A program made the position numbers and the translations under genes. From Epiperipatus broadwayi (lineage: Eukaryota; Onychophora; Udeonychophora; Euonychophora; Peripatidae), in the NCBI GenBank assembly GCA_028023455.1, contig JAQFVV010006200.1, positions 8,236,521-8,300,520 on the forward strand: a stretch of DNA of 64,000 nt, read 5' to 3'. Positions 35,301 to 46,551 of this stretch are shown here, piece after piece. The notes beneath the pieces were generated by a model. It had not been told where the DNA came from. It ran no database searches and worked only from the letters and a program-made list of their open reading frames with translations. Every line of letters starts with the position of its first letter. Position 1 is the first letter of the stretch.

Positions 35301-36937
35301 TTAGCTTGCCTCCAATAAATATTTGAGGTAAAACAGGTTAGATAGAAAGGTGTGTGTGGGTGTTAAAAGTCTTATTTCAAACTATAGTGGAAATTAAAAT
35401 ATATAGGAATTCAGAAAAAGAAAAGGAAAAAGAGTGTTCATTCGGAAAGTTAGTTTATTCTCCGCATCTTCTCCAGCATATTGCCCACATGGAAATGTAG
35501 TGGCATGTTTATTATAAGGAGAATGGGATTCACTCAGTTGGAGGTTATCCAGACATATTATCATAACAAAATATCATAAAGAAAATAATTTAATAAAATT
35601 CAAAAGTGTTTACCCTAGCATGAAAGTATAGCTTAAAGAATAGATTAGTCAAGTTACATAGGTTGAAATTATATAATTTAGATACAGGTGTAGGAGTACA
35701 TTACAATTTAATAACATGGATAGAGTTTGTCACAGATTTAGCTATAGCTCAGGGAAATAACATAGAATATTTTAGAGCTCTTGGAATGAAAAGTTACTTT
35801 GGTTTACCAATTGTAGCATTATTAGTGCACTTAATGTTTTTGATCATGGTTATGAAATCTTCATGGCAGTCCATATCACTGGATATCCAGATTTCATTTT
35901 ATAACTGCATCATTATGTCGACTCCAATGGTGACAGCCCTCTATATGGCATTAGCGTCAGCACTTCTAGTCTCATTGATGGCAGTGGCAGGTCATGGGCA
36001 ACTTCTTATAGTTGGGCACATGCAGTTAGTATTGGACGATAGGATGACCATTCTCTAGATAGGAAAATAGCCCCTGCCTACTTCTGCTCCAACATTTAAG
36101 TTTCAAAAGAGACCAAATTATATTATAGTATATTCTATTCTATTATTTCCAGTCACAAAATCTCACTCTATATATTGGACAAATATGTCATTAATCTTAC
36201 CTACTGGCTTACCTTGCAGTGAAATAATCCAGTAACATTTTTTACCACCACACCTGATGCATGTATAATCTACTTTTCTATCTAAAAGTTTGCAACAAGG
36301 TGCTGCAAGTACATGTACTTTTGTTACATTATTTCAGATATCCTGTTACATCAATTCTTTGCTTACAGTTTTACAAAATAAGATTTTAAAAATATTATAA
36401 AGCAAATGCTTTAAAATGGTCTATTTCTTTGTTGATAACATCTTCAACTTGTCAAATGTTATCGCTTTTACTAGTTAATTACTTAAGCAATTAATATATC
36501 CCTATGGGATTGCGTTAGTGAAATACTATTGTTCAGTCTCCCAATTCTAAAAAAAATTCGTGGCATGATATTTCAAATATTTAAAATAAGAGTGCAAAAT
36601 AATATTATTAAATATAAATCTTAAAAACAATATTGGAATTTATATGTAGTATCGGCATACCTGACTTACGTGTTTATACATATACCCACATATAAACATA
36701 CATACAAATTATAAATTAAATTAATCAATTTATCATTCCTTTAGATTATTAGCTCGCCTATCTATAATAACCACACATATATATATATATGATAAATGCT
36801 TCGCATGTGCATATATCTTGGCTGATTATAACATTAGACACTTTTCAATATGACTAGTGTCTAAACTAAGTTATGAAGATTGGTAAAAAAACAAAGAAAG
36901 ATGAAACAAAGATTGCAGAACAAAACTTACCATTTCA
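32324..36937 (-). repeat. Outer element 5' LTR
   Basis: It starts TGTAACGTTCAGG and ends CATTTCA. It matches 14250-17742 but carries an extra segment of about 1.6 kb (about 33912-35495) that the left copy lacks. The extra segment contains a GAGTTCAAACCC B-box-like sequence near its start (about 33927) and a (TTA/TA) tract near 33995-34035, with no recognised protein. A hydrophobic open frame at 35663-36058 is described separately. Confidence 0.75.
35663..36058 (+). other. Hydrophobic 131-codon frame inside LTR
   Basis: The frame predicts two or three membrane-like segments (for example LPIVALLVHLMFLIMVM and ALYMALASALLVSLMAVAG) and ends in MTIL. It is antisense to the element's own direction. 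The matching part of the left LTR (about 16020-16412) has the same end but at least three stops upstream, and most differences change residues. No family is recognised. It is more likely chance than a gene, and is listed because it is the longest uninterrupted non-gag frame in the nest. Confidence 0.25.
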
Positions 36938-37445
36938 GTAATGATTGTCCTTCTGCACATATAAAATAAGACAATAATGTATATAGATTAAAGAGATTTT
37001 GTTTAAGGAAAATGAATAGTATATCAATTATATTTGTAATAGAATTATTGTTATATAATTTGTTAATTTCTTTAAATATACAATTGTGTGTTCCACCCTC
37101 ATTGATCAGAAGTAATTTGCGTTTTTCATGATTTAGCTGGCATTACAAATAAGAACTTTAAGTAGTGATCATTATCCTTTAGTAAGACAAAATATTATTT
37201 TAAATATCTATATGTGTTGGTTTATTTCCTGATGCTTAAAGTCAGGTGGTACCCATGTAAATTATATAAATGTAAATTATTGAATTATACTAAGCATGAC
37301 CATTGCAATATATATAACACTGCATTAACATCTGGATTGCAATGGTTTCACCCTTGTTTGTAAATGATCATTATATCATTTTGCAATGGCTGAACAATCT
37401 ATTATAATAAAGCAGTATATGCTGAAATGTTATATATATATATAT
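36938..37445. other. AT-rich spacer ending in TA microsatellite
   Basis: No gene or element end is recognisable. It ends in a TA run (about 37430-37445) that holds LTR-like copy 2. Confidence 0.5.
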
Positions 37446-39554
37446 TGTAACAGTCCAAAAGAAAGTGGTTGAGTCTTACCGCATCTGCACTAGGGCGCCA
37501 TCTAGGCCAATTGAACCTAGAAAATTTATAGAGTAGGCAGATAAGCGCTGTTAAGATCCCACTTTATTTTATATTTAGACCGTTAGCCCAAATCACTAGC
37601 TCAGTGGAGATGCAGAAATAATAATATATCTTTGTTGAATTTGTATCTTAAATATGCAAAAAATTAAAAGCCACTGCCAGTAATTAACACACAAACAACA
37701 TTTATTAATGCACATATATAATCATTTAAAATTTGAGGAATAACATTTATTATTTTTTTAGTATTAACTTTTAATTTAAATTATTATTTTAAAATTTTAA
37801 ATCATCCAAGCAGATGAATTTTATATTTATTTTAAGATTGTCCAGTATGAATAAACTACATAGATTATATTCGAAAAGAAAATATTCTATCCCTTATTTA
37901 ACCTTAGGCCAAAAGTTCGCAGTCAAACCGGCGTCAATCCATCTGATACATTGATGTATTCAATGTAGCATGAAAATATGACAGCACTAAATACTATACT
38001 GTCAGGAATGTACATCTGAACAGTATGGTTAGAGAAGATATTGACTCTCAACCAAACAGGAATGCTACATCTGTCAGCAAGAAGAACAATAAAAAAAACT
38101 CCATAGGAAGAGACTGCATTTTCATCTTACTATCCCTTCCATAGGCAACGAGGGGTTGTGTAGCATATAAATCAATCCTGCCCATAGCGGATCTCATAAT
38201 ACATCTACTAGTTACACCAATATATCCAATCCATTGACCTAATTTAACTATGAAACAAATAACCTAAGATTACCCTCCCCTAATTAATTAATATAACTTT
38301 ACAAATCTATATAGCCATTCATGCCCGACTTAAATTTAACATTTATATAAATTCACACAGATGAATTTTATAAAAGTTTGTTTTTTAATGTTGAGTATAG
38401 ATCGACTACATAGATTACACGCTCAAAAACATTTCAAAATAAACATAAATGATCAAAATATAAAGTCATTGATGTAATTGCAGAGGGAATTCACAAGAAA
38501 CCCAAGGGCATTCATCATAAGATGCCACATTGACACCAATAACTAAAAAGACATCCGAATAAATACATTTTAGATATTAATGTAAGATATCATTATTTAC
38601 CAAATGTCTATATATTTTAATAATATATGAAAACAAAAACCTAATTAAACGTGAACGAATGTATGCAAGTGTCTATGCCCAACTTAAATTTAATGCATTT
38701 AATAATTTCTACAATAAATATTAATATAAAAAAAAATGGAAATGATTTTTAGCAAACTTAAATGTAAAAAAATTAAACAATAATTGATTGGAAAAGTCAG
38801 ATTATAGTTAATTTTACAAAAATTAGATTTAGCTTGTTTATTAAACTTATCAAATCTTGACGAAAGTTCTTAATTACTTTTAAATTTTAAAATTGTTCAG
38901 TTCAATAGCTTACAGTAGAAGAGTTATGGTTCTTGGTGCCAATTCCCATGATGTCCCCATTGGAAGACCGGTCTGATATTCTGGAGGTGGCCTTAGCTGG
39001 TTCCATTGCGGTATCACAGTCATTTCATTTTTAAAATAGAGAGAGTGATATGTGCGTCCTATCACACCTCTCAAAAACAATCAGGCTGGAACTGTCTGGC
39101 ATTGTCCTTAATTTCAATATTTTTCCTTTTATAATCATCCTCTGGATTCAACAAACAAAACATCACTAATCCATCATTTTCATTAGGGTCTGAGCTGAAG
39201 CTTGGTGCTTCCATTGGTCAAGCTAATTCTTTTTATTCTCCTATCTATATCTTTCCTCTGACTTTTTAATTATATAAGAACCCCAAGGGCTAGTTTGCTT
39301 TTTGATAATTAATAAACAATCATTTCCATTTACAAAAATATTTTATCTTAAGATCTTGTACTTTTTTTTATAAAAAATACGTTCAAATACTTATTTTTTT
39401 TCTTTATTTAAAAAAAATATTTTTAAAGTTTTGCATCTGTGTGAATATACGTTTAACAACTCTTTAATTTTAGCTTTTAATAAATTTATTTTTATTTGCG
39501 AACTTAAAGATTTTATTTTAAATTAATATAACGGCATATTTATATACCGTTACA
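37446..39554. mobile_element. 2.1 kb LTR-like element, copy 2 (solo LTR?)
   Basis: It starts TGTAACAGTCC and ends CCGTTACA, with ATAT on both sides. It matches copy 1 (512-2622) from end to end at almost the same length, with many small differences, so the two insertions are old and independent. No coding frame is seen. Confidence 0.7.
37493..37507 (-). promoter_or_regulatory. CTCF-like core motif in LTR copy 2
   Basis: GGGCGCCATCTAGGC is identical to the block at 574-588 in copy 1; the minus strand contains CTAGATGGCGC. Flanking bases have diverged between the copies. Confidence 0.4.
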
Positions 39555-39758
39555 ATATATATATAATAGTGATTATATCTTGTTTGGCAAAAAAATATAG
39601 TATAAATAAAGTTAAAACTATACATATAATAAAAGATCTGAAAAGTATTTTAAAATATTTCAATTTAGAGAAGTTAAATTCAATAAACAACACATTCAAA
39701 ACTATGAGATATTTTAGATATCTATTTAATTAAAATTGCATTTTAATGATTATTGATA

Positions 39759-41407
39759 ATTGAATTTTTGGTAAAAGCCTGAAATCCGGGCATGGCCGCT
39801 TGGGGCATTGTTTACATGTCAAAACACAAAAATGCCATTTCGGCGGCCGCAACCTATACAGGCTAATAACAACACTTACGTATTGTATTAGCCCATTAGC
39901 TAGGCCACTTTACATGACATTGCACAAAAATATTACGGCCTGTTTTGTCCTTCAAAGCTATTTATGTGTATTCATTGTATTCATAGCTGATTACCGTATC
40001 GATTGAGGGTGTTGAAATTTCAAGGCAGTATGACTTTTTCAAATCTCTGTAATAGAGTAATGTCATTTTGATTTAAAAAATGTTGTTAATTATTAATAAT
40101 ATGGTCCCCACCATTACCTAAAAAAAGATTACTATGTAAAAAAATTGGCAAAGTGTATGTTTGAACAGGCTTTGACAAAGCTCACACGCTAAGTCACGTT
40201 TCAGCCTGGAAAATATTCAAGACCACTAAAAGGTCTGAGACGAACATGCAATTTTGAAACTTTTCTGCAGAATTGCCGAGTACAGAAAGTGTGTGAGATT
40301 GTGTCCTTTTTTTCAGGCACATAATGTCCACTTTTTATTACAGCAATAAAAAAATAAATAATTTTAAAAAAGTCCAAAGTTTGTGTCCTTTTTTTTTCAT
40401 TTCATTTCATTAGAAATTGACAAGTATTTGGATTCAATTTTTTGCAGCCGGGGGTTAAAATAAATGATGATTTTGGTGTGGACTTTTTGTTAATAATAAC
40501 AAATGACGAATTCCCCCCACTCCCAAAAGCAGTTTCTTGTAGAAGGCCAAAAAAAAGTAATTCAAATGAAATAGAAATCAAAGTAAAAAGTGAGAAAAAG
40601 TTGTTAAAAAAAGAAAACAGTAAATTCTTGACTTTTTGGTTACAATTCTTTTTGCGAGTGTGGGAGTGGGTGTTTGAAAACAATTTTTTAATCGGCAAAA
40701 ACACAAAAGTAAATTTTGATTTAATATTAAGAAAAACAATTACGTCAACCAAAAATGAAATCAAAATTCGAAACAAGTCCTAAAGTTGATTCTCTTTTTT
40801 CAACACTGTTAAAATAATTGACTATTTTGGTTGACTTTTGTTAATAATAACAGTACAAAATCCCACCCCCCACTCAAAAAGCTGTTTCTTGTAGTAGGCC
40901 AAAGAAAAAAAAAGGCTAATTCAAACATAATATAAACCAAAGTGAAAACAATTTGTGTTTAAAAAAAAAGTAAAATTAATAATAAGAAAAATCATTTAGT
41001 CAAGCCAAAAAAAAAAAAAGGTAGAATTAAGTTTTAAACAAGTCGCAAATAATTGTATTCTATTTTTTCAGTGGTGGGAGATTCAAACAAATTTTTTGAC
41101 GTTGTGAAACAGTCCAAAGTTTTAAAATGATCAAAAGAAAAAATAAAATTAGCAAAATTTGTTGAAAAAATGTCAGGTTCCAAAAAAAACCCATAAAAAG
41201 TAATGAAAATGAATATCAAAATTTATTTAATAATAAAGAAATCATGTTCTAAATGAAATAAAAATTATTTGTTTAATCAATATTAAAAAAAAAACGTCTA
41301 AAAAAAAAGTTGTGGCGGTCCGGTAATGTTATATTTCATAGATTTTGTCTAGCATCAACACTCCAAGTGGCTTTGCCCAGATTTCAGGCTTTTACCAAAT
41401 TTTCAAT
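39759..41407. mobile_element. TIR DNA element 1 (non-autonomous)
   Basis: Inverted ends of about 45 bp: ATTGAATTTTTGGTAAAAGCCTGAAATC... on the left and its near-complement ...GATTTCAGGCTTTTACCAAATTTTCAAT on the right. The interior includes a direct duplication (GTTAATAATAACA...CAGTTTCTTGTAG at about 40486-40540 and 40838-40900). The block ATTACGGCCTGTTTTGT near 39931 is shared with element 2. No transposase frame is present; the two overlapping frames at about 40402-40783 are A/T-run artefacts. Superfamily not assigned. Confidence 0.7.
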
Positions 41408-42890
41408 ACCATATTTTAGTTCATACATTTTATTTTTGTTTTAAAGAATTGCATTTGATCATATTAATATTATTATTTTAAAATAGTACAATGTTAGATG
41501 ACAAGGATAACACAATATTGTTAAAACCAATAATTAATCAGGATTGAAGAGTAAAAGCAGTAGTGAGAATTGGGGAGGGGGGCAAAAAGCAGAATGGTGG
41601 TAAAAGTTGATTCTTATTTTTAAAAAACATTTTATATTCATTTAGTAAATGATCTTTGTATAATATTATGCACAAAGTAAATTCAATGGACTGTGAAGTT
41701 ATATAATGTTTTAATATACAGGGGAATTCATTATTTTCTAGTTGAGTTGATATCCACCAATTCAAAATCATTTCAAAATGACAAGTAGCAAGTTGTAGAT
41801 AGCAGATAGCTAATTGAAAAAATATCCTTTTTATTATAAATTATCTAAATACAATAGCAAAAGAGGGTAAAAAATTCTTCACTTTAAAAAAATTGATATT
41901 CTTAAAATAAAGATTGAAAGACTTTTCTTTTTCATAATTGCAATAAAAAAATAAAAATATTTTAAAATATAAACTGCTAATTAATTAAAATAAATATCAT
42001 CTTTAAAACTTCTATTACTCATTTAAAAAGATTTATTAAAATCAAGTGCTTGCAAAAAAAATTCTGGTTTATTAAAAGTATTGTTGCATAAATTGGTTAT
42101 TGATATTTTAAAATTGTTTTAGAATTTTAAAATTGTTTTAGAATCTAAAAAAAGTTCTTCACTACATTTAAAATAAAGAAATCATTTTAAGTATTTAAAT
42201 TGTTCAAAAAATGGTACTTATATAGTCAGGTATCTACATTCAATTTTACATTGAGTTGATGCTTTTAAAAACTGTATGGAGTTAATGAAACTAAATTAGG
42301 ATAACTAATTCATCATTTTAAGATTCAGTCTACTTTAGATATTAGTAGAAAAGTAAATTTTTTAATAAAATAAAACAGAAAATAAAATCTGTAAAAAAAT
42401 ATTTGTGTCTTACATTAAATACTTTTTTTTCACATTAATCTAAAATTAAACTTTCTGCTCTTCATCTATATTATTACAATTTGTTTTTAGCTTTTTATAA
42501 AGAAATCTAAAAATAAACCTTATGGGTGGGTACCAATATAGTCAGAATTCTACATTCAAATATTTTTCAATTTACTCGATACTTTTAAACAGTAGGTAAC
42601 ATAACCTCATTTGAGCCTTTTTTTGGAATATTTATTTTAAAGTTTTTTTAATTAATTTGTTGTTACAAAGCTGGTTTATTATTTTCATTTGCATTGTCTT
42701 ATTAGTTTTATTATGATTTGTATTGAATAAGAACAAACAATTTATTTTATTAAAAAATAAAAATTTGTAGCTGACAATTATTTTGACTTTTAATATTGTT
42801 TTCAAAAAATCAACACTCACAATTAATAATTTTTTCTTACTTTTTGAAAACCAAATAAGAAATATAAAAATATAAACAACAAAGAATAAT

Positions 42891-43529
42891 AAGTATAGAG
42901 GATTTGAACTCAGATTTTCAAGCACCCTTCAACTATCCACACCATCTCATACAACTGATACATATGACCACACACATGTAGAAAAGATTAATAATCACCA
43001 ATATATGTATTTCATGCTAATTCAGCACTCATCATTTGGTCCAGATTATCATCTCTCACACATATATATAATCAATGCTCAGTTTATATTAAGATAGCAA
43101 ATATTCATACTTTAATGGACAGGCTTCAATCCACTGCAACCTCCAACTTTTCAACCATCCATATCATTGAAAATCTGATGATAAAAACTCAAATCCCATG
43201 CTGATGCTAATATTATTGCCATGCCCATGTTGACCTGAAGTCACTCTGACCCCTCATGTATAGGACAGTATCCATTAAATACATATGAGGGGTGGCATTG
43301 ATTATATATATGTATGAGAGATGATAATCTGGACCAACTGATGAGTGCTGGATTAGCATGAAATACGTATATTAGTGATTATTAATTTTTTCTACATGTG
43401 TGTGGTCATATGTATCAGTTGTATAAGATGGTGTGGATAGTTGAAGGGTGCTTGAAAATCTGAGTTCTAATCCTCTATACTTACAATTAAGCTCCCAGGT
43501 TTGTGAAGAGTGCCTGGTTTTCAAATATT
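42891..43529. mobile_element. Foldback repeat with tRNA-like B box, copy C
   Basis: A 639-bp insert is bounded by the 13-bp duplication AACAAAGAATAAT (42878-42890 and 43530-43542). The left arm starts AAGTATAGAGGATTTGAACTCAG and the right arm ends CTGAGTTCTAATCCTCTATACTTACAATTAAGCTCCCAGG...TTTCAAATATT. The two arms pair over about 250 bp. This is the cleanest copy of the family in the window. Confidence 0.8.
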
Positions 43530-44103
43530 AACAAAGAATAATGAACTTTTGAAATAAATACATTAGTTATAAGTAATAAGAGGTTTGAAATTATACATTT
43601 ATAAATTAATTTCTAATTCAGTATTAGGTACTATTACATGAAATCACTTTCTAAAATAAAAAGAAACTTCAATTTATTGATGATGTATCATGGTGTAATT
43701 TCATTAACCCCATGCAGTAGCTAAAAACAGAAAATTGAATGAAGATATCCAAATATATTGGTACTGTATTAAATAGTATTCTGTTAATAAAGTCATCATT
43801 GAAAATAAAATAAACCATGGCTATAAATAGTGTGAGTGCATTAAGTGATCAAAAATTTGTAAACTCTAAATATTGTATATATTGATGCAATTATGTCTGT
43901 CAATTATAAATTTATTACTGATTAAAAGAAAAGAATTTTATTAAATACATAAATTAAATATAACCAATGATAAATGTTCTCTTGACTGTATTTTATTCTA
44001 TAGTTAGCTTTATTTACATTCAGCAGAGAATTGCACATGATACTCTGCTTATACAATGCTTTTTAAAGGTAAACTATTGTTTTTATTCCTGGCTGCTAAC
44101 TAA

Positions 44104-44265
44104 TTAAGTTTAAATAATCAATAAATATTGGATGTTGCACTTATTAGAACTTTTTACAGTGCCATCTTATTTAAGTCACTTGACTAGTTTCTGCTTCATG
44201 GCATCAACAACAAACTTGGATCTGATTTGGTGCATCTAGATATTTTAATTCTGTGAAGATTATAC
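44104..44265 (+). repeat. Dispersed SINE-like repeat, copy 1
   Basis: It reads AAGTTTAAATAATCAATAAATATTGG...GTGCCATC...ACTTGGATCTGATTTGGTGCATCTAGAT. The same order of blocks is seen at 45826-45945 and 58900-59045, and inverted at 59430-59580. Copies are only about 65-75 % alike by eye. No tRNA-like head is visible. Confidence 0.4.
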
Positions 44266-45825
44266 TCCAGAAACTAATCTTAGAATATGAATAGATTAAC
44301 ACTGAATATGGTTTTATTAGCCACTATTATCTAGCATCAGATGGCAACATTAGAGTTTAAAAATGTATTTCATATCAGGGAAAGTAACCATAGAAAAGAA
44401 TCAAACAGGAAGGGCATAGTAAAGTTGTCATGGAAGGATCAAATACCCCAAATAATTATTCATGTATTAAATTAACAAAAGACACTCAATTTTGACCAAA
44501 TGTACATTCTAATAAAAAAATAATAACAGGATAAAAGATTTCTAAAACTTCAGTAATATGAGAGAAAAATATGAACTAAATAAATTAAATCTACATGGAA
44601 AAAAAAAATTAAAGTAAGGGGGAAAGATCTAATTGTGATGCCTTATTAGTGGGAACAATAGTCTCTAAGATTGCTCAAATATTTTGTGATTGACAGTCTA
44701 AGAATAAATTGTTACATTTTCATTTACTATTGTCAAACTTCCTCCACTCAAACTTTGATGCCATCCATTTCAGATAAATACAATAATGATTATTACTAAT
44801 CATTTTCGAAACTAGAGATTATCTCTAGCATAGATATAAACATTAAACCTCAGTTAAAGATTAATATATCTGATTTTTTTAAATGTACACACACGGAGTT
44901 ATTCACCTTTCTCTTTCCCATGTGTAATATCTTTATAGATATAATAAATACCTCCTTACTTCCCCATTCTTTTTAAATTAATATAAATAAAGATACAATA
45001 AAAAACAAATGATCACCAAGATGCATTTCGTACTGGATCAGCACTCATCAGTTGGCCCAGGTCACTATCTTTCGTATATATCTCTATTATATAAAGAGTA
45101 TTTATCTAGAGTAAATTGTTGCATTTTCATTTACCATTGTCTAAGAATATTGACTGCATTAACTGCAAATGAAACTAAATCATCACTGGGGTCAAATATT
45201 ACTAAAAAAGATATGGAACAAAGTCAAAATTCATAAAGCTGTAGCAGTATAAATAACTATAGAGACAACACACACAGAAATTCAGCTGATCAAAGCAATT
45301 CAACATAAAAACATGTCAAACTTTTATAAGTGTTCTACTGTTTCATTGTCATTACTTTCTAATAATACAGAAATAGTGATGTCATGGTACAAAAAAAAGT
45401 GTCACATTAAATGAAATTTATTTATTTGCAATTTTTCCAATTACTAGTATTCAAAAAAGCTTATACTCAGATTTCCTTTACTAACTGAAAATCATTCTTT
45501 ATCAGTTGAATATCTATTTTATGACAACCTTTTCAAGCAAATACTACTCTACATAAATATATCATTAGACTGTAGGGGAAAAGCATATTCACAATATAGT
45601 AAAATATATTGCCATTCAAAAGTACAATCTTCTGAGATGATATTAGTTCTAATTCATGGAATAAATACTGATTCAAATACTCACAGTTATAAAGAACATA
45701 ATGTAAACAGTTCAGAGAATACATATTTTTTCAACTAGCAAATTGCTTCATCAGTTACAATAGAGTAAATTAATGAAGAAGCAGACCATCATTGATATTT
45801 CAGTTCTGCACCCAGTATAAACTTG

Positions 45826-45945
45826 AATAATCAATATATACTAAAGCTTGTTAAATTTCTATCCACTGCTGCTTCCAGACTTGTTTTTGGCTTGTGGTGA
45901 GATATTTTTGAACTGGATCTAATACACTTGGATATTTTGAATCTA
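45826..45945 (+). repeat. Dispersed SINE-like repeat, copy 2
   Basis: It reads AACTTGAATAATCAATATATACTAAAG...ATCCACTGCTG...GAACTGGATCTAATACACTTGGATAT, with the same block order as the copy at 44104. Confidence 0.4.
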
Positions 45946-46289
45946 ATGCACTTTTCGTCTATCAGTGGTTTTACTCTTTTTTTATTATCAATCTACCATC
46001 TTAATGTTTTGAATCCAAGTTAATTTTCTCACAAAGTTATATAAATCTGACATCAATTTAATATACATATTTTACCACTCAATTTTATAATTGTAAGTAC
46101 TTTCATGCTTTGGTTAATATTGATATAAAAACCAAATTTCCTGATCTTATCTTTAATAATGCTTAATAGTAAAAACAAAAGAGTAAAATATGATTGTTGG
46201 ATGAAGGGTGCATTATATCCAAAAAATGCAAATACATGAGATCAGATTCAAAGTTCCTACTGGTATGGCCTGTGCATTATAAACTAATC

Positions 46290-46551
46290 TGAGGTTATAA
46301 ATAAATGCAATTTATCCACTCTATTTTGAACACTTTTTATAAAAAAAAAATTATTGTACATATATGCATACCCAATCTACATTTTGACTGTTCTACAGTC
46401 TTCTTCAGAGCCACAGTTACTTTAATATTTTAAAAGTAAAAAAAAAAAATTTTTTTCCTCTTTTTTATTTTTATTTTTTGAAACATTAAAGTAACAGTGG
46501 CTCTGAAAAAGACTGCAGAATAGTTGAAATGTAAATTGTATACGCATATAT
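46290..46551. mobile_element. Hairpin element with hammerhead-like motif, split by LTR (left part)
   Basis: It is related to the hairpin at 16994-17254. The left arm (about 46300-46430) and right arm (about 46480-46551) pair through CTTTAAT...GGCTCTGAA. The right arm holds GGCTCTGAAAAAGACTGCAGAATAGTTGAAATG. The right arm stops at ATATAT where the solo LTR begins and resumes at 49269 with AGTTTTGCTAAAAAGTGTTT-like sequence. Confidence 0.6.

Larger units (their letters stand above)
14250..36937 (-). mobile_element. Outer LTR retrotransposon, internally deleted and nested
   Basis: Two long direct repeats, 14250-17742 and 32324-36937, match over most of their length and end in the same CTTACCATTTCA. 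The internal region holds a minus-strand integrase and a Gag-like remnant. A younger LTR element (20682-32011) is inserted in the internal region, and what is left of it is 17743-20681 and 32012-32323. A tRNA-Lys-like primer-binding site lies next to the right LTR, so the right LTR is the 5' LTR and the element runs on the minus strand. The protease and reverse transcriptase are absent. Confidence 0.8.
43543..46290. other. AT-rich tract with diverged SINE-like repeats
   Basis: No exon is recognised. Two copies of a diverged dispersed repeat lie at about 44104-44265 and 45826-45945 (see separate entries). A short piece of the foldback family (CAGCACTCATCAGTTGGCCCAGGTCA) is at about 45039-45064. 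A unit near 43670-43745 resembles the pair at 13840-14040. Confidence 0.45.

Noticed and set aside
40402-40783. Overlapping frames of 113-124 codons on both strands.
   Set aside because: They come from poly-A/T runs inside a TIR element; composition is extreme and neither frame is shared with element 2.
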